Notes: a model not told the origin generated them from the letters alone. Shown: positions 1 to 10,110, counted from the first letter of the stretch. The stretch is DNA of 35,000 nt from Prorocentrum cordatum (GCA_963575745.1 CAUYUJ010014594.1:252286-287285), one strand, 5' to 3'. A program made the numbers and translations.

Positions 1-703
1 GGAAGCAACAGAGGAGGATGGTTTGGAGGAGGAAGAAAAAAGAAACCTAGGTCAAGGGACGAGGGGCGATCAAGTTCTAGCATCCGCCCAAACAGACCCT
101 AGCCGCTGGGACAAGGAGGCCGTGCCTTGAGGCGGCGCTGGATGGCCAGCGCCGCCCTTAAAGCGCACGAAGGCGCAAGCCAATCCGCACCACCACCTCG
201 GCTAGAGCAGGCCCGACGCTATGCGCCGAGCCTACCCTATACGAGGTGGCGGCCGCGGCTCGCGTCCAGCGAGGGCCTCGTCCCTGAAACGAGCCTGGCT
301 CGAAGACACCTCCCGTGGACAGGGGAAGAGCAGCCTGCGAGGTCGGGGCCTCGATCTGACAGTGCGCCGCGCAACAGCGGCAGACAAGGTAGCGGCCTAA
401 AAGAAACTTGGGTCAAACGTGTTGGAAACGACCCCGAACGGCAGGCCACGAAGGCGCGATTAAATTGTGATTGCGCCGAATCCCACCAGCCCTTTGGGCG
501 TGAGTGGTTTAGAGAGCCCGCTCTGTTATCAACCCCCTTCTTCCCCTTCGGGGAGGGGTTTACCCCTCCCCCTACCCCCTCCCCCTGGGCCTGGAGAGGT
601 CCTTTCGCGGGTCGTCAGGGTGGTCAGTTTCGACTCCTGGGAGGGCTAAAAAAACGACACCCCTCACGAGGATTCTGGCCCCGACGGGGGGAGGCAGAAA
701 AAA
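1..703. other. Unassigned GC-rich leader region
   Basis: No recognised gene. A plus-strand frame opens at 127 and runs to 1176, but its distal half is repeat DNA and its first 130 or so residues match no family I know. GC-rich DNA has few stops, so the open frame is weak evidence. Around 535-600 there is a C/G homopolymer-rich patch with a small inverted repeat (CCCCTTCGGGG at 543-553). Confidence 0.3.
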
Positions 704-895
704 TGCTCTCCTCTTCTTTGAAGCCAAAATCATTGATTTTACTACGGTTTTGGCCCCATTTTGGCCTTCTGAGGGGGCAGCGCTCATTAAAGCTCCCCTC
801 TTCTGTCAAACCAAAATCATTGATTTTACGAAGGTGTTGGCCCCATTTTGCCCTTCTGAGGGGGCAGCGCTACTTAAAGCTCCCCTCTTCTTTGA
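704..895. repeat. 87-bp tandem repeat, about 2.2 copies
   Basis: The motif AAAATCATTGATTTTAC begins at 726 and again at 813, and GAGGGGGCAGCGCT at 771 and 858, giving a period of 87 bp. A third partial unit ends near 895. The ATTGATTTT core also occurs beside a related low-complexity block near 11175, so this is probably the flank of the dispersed AAGAGGCC family rather than an independent satellite. Confidence 0.85.
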
Positions 896-899
896 TCGA

Positions 900-1215
900 T
901 TTCCTCCAAGATGGCCCCCAGAAGCGCCCAGGAGGCACCAAGAGGCCCCAAGATTGCCCCAAGAGGCCCCCAGGAGGCCCCCAAGAGGTCTCCAAGAGGC
1001 CCCCAAGATGCCCCCAAGATGCCCCCAAGAGGCCCCAAGAGGCCCCCCCGAGGCACCCAAGACGCTCCTGGAAGCCCCTGGGGCCGCCAAGAGGCCCCCA
1101 AGACGCCCCAAACGGCCTCCAAGAGGCTCCCAAGAGGCCCGAAGAGGCCCCCCCAAGGCACCCAAGACGCTCCTAGAAGCCCCTGGGGCCGCCAAGAGGC
1201 CGCCAAGACGCCCCA
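900..1215. repeat. AAGAGGCCCC low-complexity block (block 1)
   Basis: Degenerate tandem units of about 9-12 bp based on CCAAGAGGCCCC. The block belongs to a dispersed family seen again at 4925, 7090, 10115, 11050, 12285, 13130 and 22100. The units lack stops, so several frames stay open; the predicted Pro/Arg/Ala or Gly/Leu/Trp peptides are not evidence of a gene. Confidence 0.8.
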
Positions 1216-1221
1216 AAAGGG

Positions 1222-1660
1222 GACGAGGTGCCCGAACGCCTCACGCCACGAGGAGCCCGAACGACTCACACCAGGACGAGGGGCCCGAACGACTCACACC
1301 ACGAAGAGCCCGAACGACTCACACCACAAGGAGGGGCCCGAACGACTCACACCAGGACGAGGCGCCCGAACGACTCACACCACGAGGAGCCCGAACGACT
1401 CACACCACGACGCGGGCCCCGAACGACTCACACCACGAGGAGCCCGAACGAGTCACACCAGGAGGAGGGGCCCGAACGACTCACACCAGGACGAGGGGCC
1501 CGAACAACTCACACCACGAGAAGCCCGAACGACTCACACCAGGACGAAGAGCCCGAACGACTCACACCACGAAGAGCCCGAACGACTCACACCAGGAAGA
1601 AGGGCCCGAACGACTCACACCAGGACGAGAAACCCCAAACGACTCAAACCACGAGGAGCG
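1222..1660. repeat. 25/28-bp minisatellite, about 15 copies
   Basis: Each unit starts CCCGAACGACTCACACCA and ends with a short purine-rich spacer. Two unit lengths, 25 and 28 bp, are interspersed. Both lengths leave remainder 1 on division by 3, so successive units are read in successive frames and all three plus-strand frames stay open, giving three overlapping spurious proteins. Confidence 0.9.
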
Positions 1661-2108
1661 CTTTCTCTCCCTCCTCCTCCGCCTCGTCCTTCTCCCGCTC
1701 CCACCACAAGGAGGATGTACAAGGAGGCGGGAGGAAGGAGGAACAGGGGAGATATGCGGGGGCAGGCGGAAACACGCCTGAAAAACACGACTGTCGGCAT
1801 GCTTCGCAAAAGTTGCTGTTTTGAGATGGGCTGGTGGGGATACGCGAAGCGTGAAGAATTTCAATAAGCATGCCCATGCTTCAGAGGCTGGAGCGGAGGA
1901 AACCCTGGCGGAGAGGAATAAGAAGAAAAGGACAAGGAAAGGAGGAGGCAGAGCACAAATACGTAGCACCCCGCAGTCGTGGATAAGAGTGATGGGGCGG
2001 CGAGGACGTCTGCTATCGGTGAGGCTGTGAAGAAGCTCGCCGCAGGCGCTTAGTTTTACAAACTATACAACGAGCCCGCCGCAGGCGCCGATCTTTGGTT
2101 AAAGCAAT
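1661..2108. other. Spacer with no recognised feature
   Basis: Mostly unique, mixed-composition DNA with a short CTCC-rich patch at 1665-1700. A small direct duplication of a CGCCGCAGGCGC core occurs at about 2037 and 2081. I see no gene. Confidence 0.4.
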
Positions 2109-2350
2109 GTGGATGGGTTGCGGGGTGGGTCGCGGGTGGGTCGCGGGTGGACCGCGGGTGGGTCGCGGATGTGTCGCGGGTGGGTCGCAAGCTGGGTCAA
2201 GGGTGGGTCGCGGGTGGGTCGCGGGTGGGTCGCGGGTGGGTCGCGTGCGGGTCGCGTGCGGGTCGCGGGGTGGGTCGCGGGTGGGTCGCGGGCGGGTCGC
2301 GGGGTGGGTCGCGGGGTGGATCGCCGGCAGGTCGCGGGTAGGTCGCGGCA
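2109..2350. repeat. 11-bp minisatellite GTGGGTCGCGG
   Basis: About 20 near-identical 11-bp units with scattered substitutions and short indels. The opposite strand reads as Pro/Thr/Arg/Asp repeats. It is followed at 2355-2410 by an ATC/CAT-rich stretch. Confidence 0.9.
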
Positions 2351-2424
2351 TCTCCGGCACCATCATTCATCATCGTTCATCATCATGGTCATCATGATCG
2401 TCATCACCACCAACATCAACATCA

Positions 2425-3355
2425 CACTTCGGAAACAGAAACCGATACCACCAATCCACGGAAACGAATATGGAACCCAACAAACCACGGAAACGGAAAC
2501 CGAATCCCACAAACCACGGAAACGGACACCGAACCCAACAAACCACAGAAACGGAAACCGAATACATCAAACCACAAAAAACAGAAACCGAACCAAACGG
2601 AAACGGAAACCGACCCCAACAAACCACAGAAACGGAAACCGGACGCCACAAGCCACGGAAACGGAAACCAAACCCAACGCGCCACGGAAACGAAACACGA
2701 ATCCATCAAACCACGGAAACGAAACACGAACCCAACACGCCACAAAAACAGAAACCGAACCCCACAAAACATGGAAACAACAACCAAACCCAACTTGCCA
2801 CGGAAACGGCAACCGAACCCAACACGCCACGGAAACAGAAACCGAACCCAACAAGCCACGGAAACGAATACCGAACCTATAGAATCACGGAAACGAAACC
2901 GACCGGCATGGAAACGGAAACCGAAGCCCACAACCACAAAAACAGAAACCGAACCCACAAACCACGGAAACGGAAACCGAATCCAACCAACAACGGAAAC
3001 GGACACCGAACCCAACAAACCACGGAAACGGACACCGAACCCAACAAACCACGGAAACAAAAACCGAACCCAACAAACCACAGAAACGGAAACCGAACCC
3101 AACAAACCACGAAAACGGAAACCGAACACAAATAACCAAAGAAACGACAACCGAACCCCACAGACCACGGAAACGGGAACCGTCGAAAGGAATATTTGAA
3201 ATGTCATGTGTTGTAAGTTGGCTGGCAACTTTTGAACGGAGATTTCGAACACAAGCCACAGAAACAAAAACCACAACCCACAAACCACGGAAAAGAAACC
3301 GAAGCCCACAAAATACGGAAACGGAAACCGAACCCTACAGACTACGGAAGCGGGA
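2425..3355. repeat. 29-bp minisatellite, about 30 copies
   Basis: The unit contains CCGAACCCAACAAACCACGG followed by AAACGG-type sequence. Regular units near 3005-3120 are 29 bp long; other units vary through small indels. Because 29 is not a multiple of 3, each frame cycles through all three readings, and both strands give long spurious open frames. A non-repeat insert at about 3185-3245 interrupts the array. Confidence 0.9.
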
Positions 3356-3564
3356 ACATAGTTTTTAAAATCCGCCGGCCCCCTTGTCTGTAGGCCGAAG
3401 GTTCGCAGCTTCCTGTGCCAGTTGCAGCTTCCAGTTTCCACTGTTGCAGTTCTGCTTCGTGCTGCTTACTGTTCCTTGTTGATGGACCGCGCGAGGGGGG
3501 GGAGGCCCACACGGGCATATTTAGCACGCCCTGAGCGTGTTGTCTGAATTGCTGGGGTGGGTAA
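3356..3564. other. Short spacer between minisatellites
   Basis: Contains a GCAGCTTCC duplication (3406 and 3423) and no recognisable gene. It separates the 29-bp and 73-bp arrays. Confidence 0.4.
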
Positions 3565-3830
3565 AAATTGACACCCCTCACTCAGATCGGCGGGGTCAGG
3601 GTCCAAAAACACATGGATTTGCCACATTTCTGACATTCGGTGGCACCCCTCACGCATATCGACGGGGTCAAGGTGCAAAAACACATGGGATTGGCGCACC
3701 CCTCACGCAGATCGGCGGGGTCAGGATCCAAAAACACAAATGAAATTCGGTGGCACCCTTCACGCAGATCGGCGGGGTCAGGGTCCAAAAACACATGGGA
3801 TTGACAACATTTCTGAAATTCGATAACTGG
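3565..3830. repeat. 73-bp tandem repeat, array A
   Basis: About four units containing CACCCCTCACGCAGATCGGC, then GGGGTCAGGGTCCAAAAACA and an ATTTCTGAAATTCGGTGG segment. One unit is shortened. The same unit recurs in array B at 4352-4690, on the other side of a 20-bp minisatellite. Confidence 0.88.
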
Positions 3831-3984
3831 CCCAAATCATGAATTCAACAGGCCCCCGACAGGTCTCCCAAAGAGGTGGTCCACGCCCGCGCCTCCCAAA
3901 CCTCCCCCCGCACCATTCCGCCCCCCCTCGTCACCAACCGAATCCTATCCGCGCCAAGTCTGACTTCCCGCATTATCCATACTA

Positions 3985-4215
3985 CCTCCCCCATGCCCTT
4001 TTGAACTTCACCATGCCGTTGTCAACTTTCCCATGCCGTTTTGAACTTCCCCATGACGTTCTCAACTTCCCCATGTCGTTTTGAACTTTTCCATGCCGTT
4101 TTGGACTTCCCCATGCGTATCTGAACTTCCCCATGGCTTTCCCATCTCCCCCATGACAATCGAATCTGCCCCACGTCCACTTAACTGTTCCCATGCGCCA
4201 TTCAAGTTTCCCGCG
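3985..4215. repeat. 20-bp minisatellite CCCCATGCCGTTTTGAACTT
   Basis: About ten degenerate 20-bp units, each with a CCATG core; later units drift. The repeat sits between the two 73-bp arrays, suggesting insertion or expansion inside a formerly continuous array. Confidence 0.85.
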
Positions 4216-4351
4216 GTCGCCAAACCTCCCCCGCGCGCTCGCCACTTTTACCATACTCGCCATCGCAAGCCCGCCTCCCTCATCGCCTTCCGCACCTCAT
4301 TTGCGATTTTGCCCACAACATCGCTTAATGGACTGTGGATCTCATCAAGAT

Positions 4352-4690
4352 AACACTCCTCACGCAGATCTGCGGGGTCAGGGTCCGAAAACTCAAGGAT
4401 TCTCAACATTTCTGAAATCCGGTGGCATCCCTCACGCGGATCGACAAGGTCAGGGTCCAAAAACAAATAGGATTTGCTACATGTTTTAAAATCCGGTGGC
4501 ACCCCTCACGCAGATCGGGAGGGTCAGGGTCCAAAAACACATGGGATTTGCCACATTTCTGAAATTCGGTGGCACCCCTCACGCAGATCGACAGGGTCAG
4601 GGTCCAAAAACACAAGAGATTTGCCACATGTCTGAAATTCGGTGGCACCCGTGACGCAGATCCGTAGGGTCAGGTTCGAAAAACAAACAG
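4352..4690. repeat. 73-bp tandem repeat, array B
   Basis: About five units homologous to array A. CACCCCTCAC starts at 4500 and 4573, with a variant at 4646, giving an exact 73-bp period. 73 leaves remainder 1 on division by 3, so no single frame is conserved. Confidence 0.9.
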
Positions 4691-4924
4691 GTCCCGACAC
4701 TGCTTCACGGCGGCGCCCCAAACCTCATGATTAAGCTTGTGCGTCTCCCATTATCCGAGACAGGGGGCCTGCGGCATGGGGCGAAGCCCTTACGGATGTA
4801 CAATGTTGTAGGATGGATGTCAACAACGTCAAGTTTTCAATCGAGATTTCAAACATTGTATGTTGGAAAACAAAATTGGGTGTTGAAAAGCTCAAGTTAA
4901 AATTTTGCAAATCGTGATTCCAAT
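4691..4924. other. AT-richer spacer
   Basis: About 230 bp with short T/A-rich words (for example GAGATTTCAAACATTG near 4840, resembling GAGATTTCGAACA in the insert of the 29-bp array near 3240). No gene recognised. Confidence 0.35.
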
Positions 4925-5400
4925 CTTTTGGCCACAGGCGGCCCCAAGAAGCCCCAAGGCCACCAAGCCCCGCAGAAGCCCCAAAACTGCCCGAAGGAGT
5001 CCCCCGAAATGCCTCGACGAGACCCCAACGAACATCCAAGAGGCATAAGACCCACAACCCGGGCACGGTGGCGGGTTGGGCCCAAACCTGTAAGTCCGCC
5101 GCCCCCTGTGGCTTGCCACGGAGATACCTCGCGCTCCAAATGTCAGAGACATGCTTGTTGTTTTTAAGATTTCTACTGCGCTACTGGACCGTCGGCCAAA
5201 CCTGCCCGCCAACCAGAGAGCCGCGGAGAAGATCTCAACGTCAACAGCAAAGAACCCCAAGGCGGTCACCATGGCCCGAGAAGGTCGCCAAAACGCCTCC
5301 AAGGCGGCAAAGATAGCCTCCAAGTCGGTCCCAAACACGCCTCCAAAATGCCCCTTGGACGCTCCAAGAGGACATATACGAGTCCAAAAACCCGTTATAA
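4925..5400. repeat. AAGAGGCC-type block (block 2), degenerate
   Basis: Two stretches of degenerate CCCCAAGNNGCC units (about 4930-5060 and 5265-5375) flank a mixed segment. It belongs to the same family as the block at 900-1215 but has more substitutions. Confidence 0.65.
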
Positions 5401-5689
5401 TCATTCGGGTGCTACCCAACTGGGCTTGCTTGCCTAAGGGTTGAAGGTTGGCGCCGCGTACTGTTAACGTCTGTAAGAGGTTTAAGATATCAATCTGGGG
5501 GGACAACTTGAAAATAGTTATTCCCGGCGCTGTAGTGCGCAAAAAGAAAACAAAAAGATTGAGGGGTAAACTGGACCGCCGGGGACGTCCCCGCGACCGC
5601 TTTGGCGTTCCGCGTGCAGGGGCGGAATCCTGCGCACCCCCTCTTGGCGTCAAGCCACGCCGGCCACTCCCTGCGAACAACATCAAACA
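5401..5689. other. Spacer with no recognised feature
   Basis: About 290 bp of mixed sequence before the 98-bp satellite. I see no gene, structural RNA or clear repeat. Confidence 0.35.
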
Positions 5690-6760
5690 TCACAAAAAAA
5701 CAACGGGTGACACGTGTCACCCCCCAAACCACGTGAGAAAAACAAATTGTAAACTTGGAGTTCTGGGAGCTAGAAACAAAAACGGGTGACACGCTTCACC
5801 CCCGAAACCGCGTGAGAAAAAACGTATGTAAATTTGGGATCCCAGGTGCCAGCAGAAGGCCATACAGACGTGCAAAAACAACGAGCGGCACGTGCCACCC
5901 CCGAAACCGCGTGAGAAAAAAAACTAAATTTGGGATTCTGGGAGCCAACATGAGGCCATTCAACCTCTTAAAAACAAATGAGAATACAACAAACAGTAAC
6001 AAGTGCCACCCTCGAAACCCTTAGAGAAAAACCAAGTCTAACTTTGGAATTCTGGAAGCCAACATGAGACCAACCTCACAAAAAATAACGGGTGACACGT
6101 GCAACCCCCGAAACCGTTTGAGAAAAACAAATCTAAATTTGGGATTCTGGGATCCTAAACAATGCCATTCAACTTCACCAAAAAAACGGGTGACACGTGT
6201 CACCGCCCGAACCCGCATGAGAAAAAACAATTGTAAATCGAGAGCTCTGGGAGCCAGCAAAACGCCATTCAGCCTCACAAAAGCAACAAATGACACGTGT
6301 CGCCCCCGAAACCGTCTGAGAAGAACCACTTGTAACTTCGGAATTCTGGGAGCCAACATAAGGCCAGTCAATTTCACAAGAAACAACGGGTGATACGTTT
6401 CACCCCCGAAACCGCGTGAGAAGAATCAATTGGGAATTCTGGATCCTGGGAGCAAACATTAAACCATTGAACTTCGCAAACAAAAAACAACGGGTTCCAC
6501 GCGTCACCCCCGAAGCCGCGTGATGGGGAGCAGCAATTTTGAAAAGTTGAATTCTGGGAGCCAACGTAAGGCCTTTCGGCCGCACAAAACACCAGGCGAC
6601 ACGGGCCACCCCCCGAAATAACATGTACAAATTTGGCATCCTGTGTGCCAACATAAGGCCATTCAACCTCGCAACAACAACTAGCGTCCCGCGCCACCCT
6701 CGGAACTGTTTGAGAAAAAACGAATGTGAATTCGTAATTCTGGAAGCCAACATATGGCCA
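5690..6760 (+). repeat. About 98-bp satellite, forward array, about 11 copies
   Basis: Units carry GGGTGACACGTGTCACCC or variants, then CCCGAAACCGCGTGAGAAAA, then TTTGGGATTCTGGGAGCCAA and ATGAGGCCATTCAACC. Successive GTGAGAAA words are mostly spaced 97-110 bp apart. Position 5705-5722 is a perfect 18-bp palindrome centred on CACGTG. The same unit appears inverted at 8228-8870. Confidence 0.92.
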
Positions 6761-6782
6761 TTCAGTCTGTCAAAAAAATCGA

Positions 6783-6860
6783 GAGGCAGAGGAGGAGGCG
6801 GAGGAGGAGGAGGCGGAGGAGGAGGAGGAGGCGGAGGCGGAGGAGGAGGCGGAGAAAGGG
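6783..6860. repeat. (GGA/GGC)n trinucleotide tract
   Basis: Purine-rich GGAGGAGGC microsatellite on the plus strand. Its reverse complement is the CTC tract found next to other blocks of the dispersed AAGAGGCC family, fitting the inverted orientation of the block that follows. Confidence 0.9.
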
Positions 6861-6879
6861 GAAACTGAAGAAGAGGGGG

Positions 6880-7400
6880 CCTCTGATGGCCCTCTTGGGG
6901 CCTCGTGGGGGCTTTTTTGGGGTCAAGGCCTGCGAGCCTTCGGATGTTGCGATGGGCACATGCCAAACGTTGGGACGACATATGACCAAACATTGGGCTT
7001 GTGTTCCCCCAGTCAGTGTTGAACCCCTTGGGGAACACTGGAAAGAGGAAGAGAAAGGAGGAGGAGAGCAAGGAGAAGGCGTAGGAGGCACAAGAGGAGG
7101 CCTCTTGATGCCCTCTTAGGACATCCTGGGAGCTTTATGGGAGCATTATGGGTGGCTCTAAGGAGCATTTTGGGGGCGCTCCTGGGGCCTCTTGGGGGTC
7201 TCCTGGAGCCTCGGGTGGGCCTCTGGGCCAGCGGAGATCTTCGGCCGTCTTGCATCTTGGAGCCGTTTTGGAGGGATTCGGGGCCGCCTGGGGGTCATAT
7301 TTGGCCGTATTGCAAGCCTCTTGGGGGCCTCTTGGGCCGTCTCGAGGCACATTTTTGGGGCCAATGGGCTTGTCTGGGAGCATCAGATTTTCGAAAAGGC
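6880..7400 (-). repeat. AAGAGGCC-type block with tail module, inverted copy
   Basis: On the minus strand it reads: AAGAGGCC-type units (7400 down to 7095), a CTCC-rich stretch, then a tail module at about 7045-6940. The tail begins GTGTTCCCCAAGGGGTTC and continues with CTGGGGGAACAC. The same tail follows the forward blocks near 10518 and 13839. In this copy the low-complexity units are G/T-rich on the plus strand. Confidence 0.75.
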
Positions 7401-7549
7401 GAGAAAACTAAGTTCATTACATGAACTCGGCGCGACCCCAATTAGGGGAATGCCTTTTGCATGGGCGCATCGCTGGGCGCATCGCTTGGCATTGCTTGGC
7501 ATGGGTTGACATTGCTTTGCATTGCTTGGCAATGCTTGGGGCAACGGGT

Positions 7550-7890
7550 GGCGGTGAACCCGAGGAACCACCGAGGAACCCGGGGAACCTGAGGAACCTC
7601 CGAGGAACGGGCAACGTAACAATAGGAGGCACCAGGGGCGGGGATCCCGAGGAACCCGAGGAAGCTCCGGGGAACCGGCCAAGTAGAACAATAGGAGGCA
7701 CCAACCATTGACCAAGTAATAGCCCGTTAGGCAAGCCCGATTGGGGAAATAGAAAACACCGGGGGCGGGGAACCCGAGGAACCCGGGGAACCAAGGAACC
7801 TCTGGGAAACAGGTAACGTAACAATGGGAGGCACCAGGGGGAGGGAACCCGAGGAACCCGAGGAACCTCCGAGCTACGGGCAACGTAATG
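7550..7890. repeat. About 67-bp tandem repeat
   Basis: Units share AACGTAACAATAGGAGGCAC and a run of GAGGAACCCG-type words. Related words begin near 7610, 7676, 7811 and 7878. One unit near 7690-7750 is disrupted by unrelated sequence. No frame looks coding. Confidence 0.75.
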
Positions 7891-7899
7891 TCCAAAACC

Positions 7900-8227
7900 T
7901 GTTAAACAAATGCTGACCCTCCCCCCTCCCCCCCCGGATCCCGACTGCCATTCATTTGCCGCCGAATAACGATCCCCCCCTGGAAAATATTCCACGTGGG
8001 CCGAACGATGCGATTGATAAATGCAAGCATGTATGTTTGTATACATATATGCGTATACACACGCACGCACGCGCATGCATTGGCATATGCGCATGAACTG
8101 CATGCGTGCAGATGTGCAGGCTACTTCGGTCGACGAGTAGGTAGTTCTCGTCTTACTGGAGCACTGCACGTATGTACGCGCGCGACTGCGCGTGCGTGCG
8201 CGCGGTGGCGTCCAGTTCTCGCGAGCG
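7900..8227. other. Spacer with alternating purine-pyrimidine patches
   Basis: Holds a C-run (7918-7937), a stretch with TATACATATATGCGTATACA followed by CACGCACGCACGCGCATGCA (about 8040-8100), and a CGCGCG-rich patch near 8180-8205. Such alternating sequence can adopt Z-DNA. No gene recognised. Confidence 0.45.
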
Positions 8228-8870
8228 GTGTGAGGCTGACTGGCCTTCTGTTGGCTCCCCCAAACCCGAATTTCCAATTTGTTTTTCGCACGCGGTTTTG
8301 GGGGTGACACGTGTCACCAGTTGCTTTTGTGAGGCTCAATGGCCTCTTGCTGGCTTTGGAATGCCAAATGTTTGAATTGGTTATTCTCTCACGGTTTCGG
8401 GTGTGACACGTATCGTTCGGTGTTTTCTTTGTTATGAAGTTTAATGGCCTTATGTTGGTTCCCAGAGTCCAAACTTGAAAATTGGTTGTTCTCAGACGGT
8501 TTCGGGGGATGCACGTGTCACAGGTCGTTTTTGTGATGCTGGATGGCCTTCTGCTGGCTCAAAGAATCCCAAGTTTACAATTGGTTTTTCTCACGCGGTT
8601 TCGGGGGTGGCACATGTCACCCATTGCTTTTGTGAGGCTGAATGGCTTCATTTTGGCTCCCACAGTCACATTTGCAATTGTTTTTTCTCAGGCGGTTTCG
8701 GGGGTGACTCGTGTCACCCGTTCTTTTTGCGCGGTTGAATGGCCTTATGTTGTTCTCCAGGATCCCAAATTTACAAGCTGTTTCTTTAACTTCGGGGGCG
8801 ATTCGTGTCGCCCGTTATTTTTGTGAGGTCAAATCCTAAATTTACTATTGGTTTTCCCATACGGTTTCAG
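8228..8870 (-). repeat. About 98-bp satellite, inverted array, about 6-7 copies
   Basis: Reverse complement of the satellite at 5690-6760: GGGGGTGACACGTGTCACC, GTGAGGCTCAATGGCC and CTCACGCGGTTTCGGGGGT are inverted versions of the forward unit. The palindrome GGTGACACGTGTCACC is intact at 8303-8318. Together the arrays form a large inverted repeat with a spacer of about 1.45 kb. Confidence 0.9.
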
Positions 8871-8884
8871 CCCGTATTCGGGGG

Positions 8885-9400
8885 GGCGGTCCAAAATGGA
8901 AAATCACCCTGGAACGGTTCTGGGGTGATTTTCCTGCTGGACCCCTCAAGATTCTAGCGGGGGTCCCAAGCGAGAGAGAAGGCTCCAGGCAGATACTCTA
9001 TTCGGAAAATGCTTTTGGGAGTATGGTACACCCCTCCACCTACCCCCCGCAAGAGCCTCCTGTGCTGGGAGGGTCCCGGATGGACAGATATCCTGAAATA
9101 GTCGGGCGGGGTGTTCCGTCGGCCCGCCCCGAGATTCTGACGGGGGGGCCCTACCGAGAGAGAAGGCTTCCCAATCTGATATCTGATTTGGGACATGCTA
9201 ATTTTCATGGCTCGGGTATACCCCCTCATCCCCCGGAGCGCCTTCTGTACAGGGGGGAGGGCAGATGGAAGATCACACCGGAACGATTCTGGGGTGGTTT
9301 TCCATCTGGGCCCCCTCGAGCTTCGACTCTTCGGGGCGCCAGACGATGGAGAATGACAATGACTAATTGTGGGGCTCTGGTACACCACTCCACTTATCAG
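8885..9400. repeat. About 180-bp tandem repeat, about 2.8 copies
   Basis: The word GAGATTCTGACGGGGG (9131) has homologues at about 8950 and 9311, and CGAGAGAGAAGGCT occurs in the first two units. The period is about 180-181 bp, near the length of a nucleosome repeat and equal to 60 codons, so frames stay aligned. An open frame spans it on both strands (9023-9484 plus; 8954-9412 minus), but I recognise neither product. Confidence 0.85.
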
Positions 9401-9421
9401 AAGATCCTGCAATCACGACTC

Positions 9422-9612
9422 AAGTCGGGCCTGTCCCCCTGCAGGGGGATGTTCGACGAAAAAGAAGAAATACCCCAACAATAACCAACAAATAATTAAA
9501 AAATAGTCCGGGGACTATTGTTTGAGTATTGTTTTATCTTTTGGGGGCACGTTGGGGGTATTTATAATTTTTCGTGGAAAAAAAACCCTGTAGGGGGACA
9601 CGCCCGACATAC
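9422..9612. mobile_element. MITE-like element, family A, copy 1
   Basis: Terminal inverted repeats lie at 9424-9446 (GTCGGGCCTGTCCCC...) and 9586-9608; 21 of 23 positions match. The arms continue inward with weaker similarity (GAAAAAG..AAATACCCC against its complement near 9560-9580) towards a centre with AATAGTCC at 9502-9509 and GGACTATT at 9512-9519. The element could therefore fold into one long hairpin. Direct repeats ATCACGACTC (9412-9421) and ATCACGACCC (9613-9622) flank it and look like an imperfect 10-bp target-site duplication. There is no coding capacity, so it would be non-autonomous. The 8-10 bp duplication suggests a Mutator-like mobiliser (inference). Confidence 0.8.
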
Positions 9613-9659
9613 ATCACGACCCCAGGAACACCTGGATCGTGATCCAACTGTCCCGGGCG

Positions 9660-10005
9660 CGCCGCGCCCCGAGAGGAGAGCCCGAGAGGATGATAGCCCG
9701 AGAGAGCCTCCTCGCCGCCTCTCCTCGCCCGAAGCTCCCCTCCCCGCTCGCCCCCTCCTCTCTCCTCGCCGACTCGCCTCGCCGACTCTCCTCGGGTCCT
9801 CCTCCCGGGAGCCTCGTCCCCGACTCGCCTCGCCGACTCTCCTCGGAGCCTCCTCCCCGAGTCTCTCCTCCCCGAGCCTCCTCTCCGAGCCTCCTCCCCG
9901 AGCCTCCTCCCCGAGCCTCCTCCCCGAGCCTCCTCCGCCCCGAGTCTCCCCTCCCCGAGTCTCCTCCCCGAGCCCCCTCCCCGGCCTCCCGCTATTCTGA
10001 GGCCC
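9660..10005. repeat. CTCGCC/CCGAGCCTCCTCC GC-rich minisatellite
   Basis: From about 9845 to 9990 a 13-bp unit, GAGCCTCCTCCCC, repeats with variants. Upstream (9660-9840) related CGCCGACTCTCCTCGG words alternate. It ends in a C-rich run. The open frames on both strands are repeat artefacts. Confidence 0.8.
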
Positions 10006-10110
10006 CCCCCGAGACTCGGCTGGGCGGGCCCAGCAAAGAGAGAGAGAGGGCCTCCCAAGACTTGAAAAGGGATGTTCCCAAGGCTTTGCAAGGATGTTGG
10101 CACCTGTGCC

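Noticed and set aside
756-765. CCATTTTGGC, a 10-nt match to the spliced leader
   Set aside because: It lies inside the 87-bp tandem repeat, the flanking leader bases (GTAG before, TCAAG after) do not match, and the second repeat unit has CCATTTTGCC. A chance match is likely.
127-1176. 349-codon plus-strand open frame
   Set aside because: More than half is repeat-encoded, no domain is recognisable, and long frames are common in GC-rich, stop-poor DNA.
900-1215. Collagen- or proline-rich-like protein
   Set aside because: Low-complexity units are present in many dispersed copies in both orientations; frames shift between units.
2425-3355. Possible CRISPR-like array (29-bp repeats)
   Set aside because: Units are contiguous with no unique spacers, there are no cas genes, and the context is eukaryotic.
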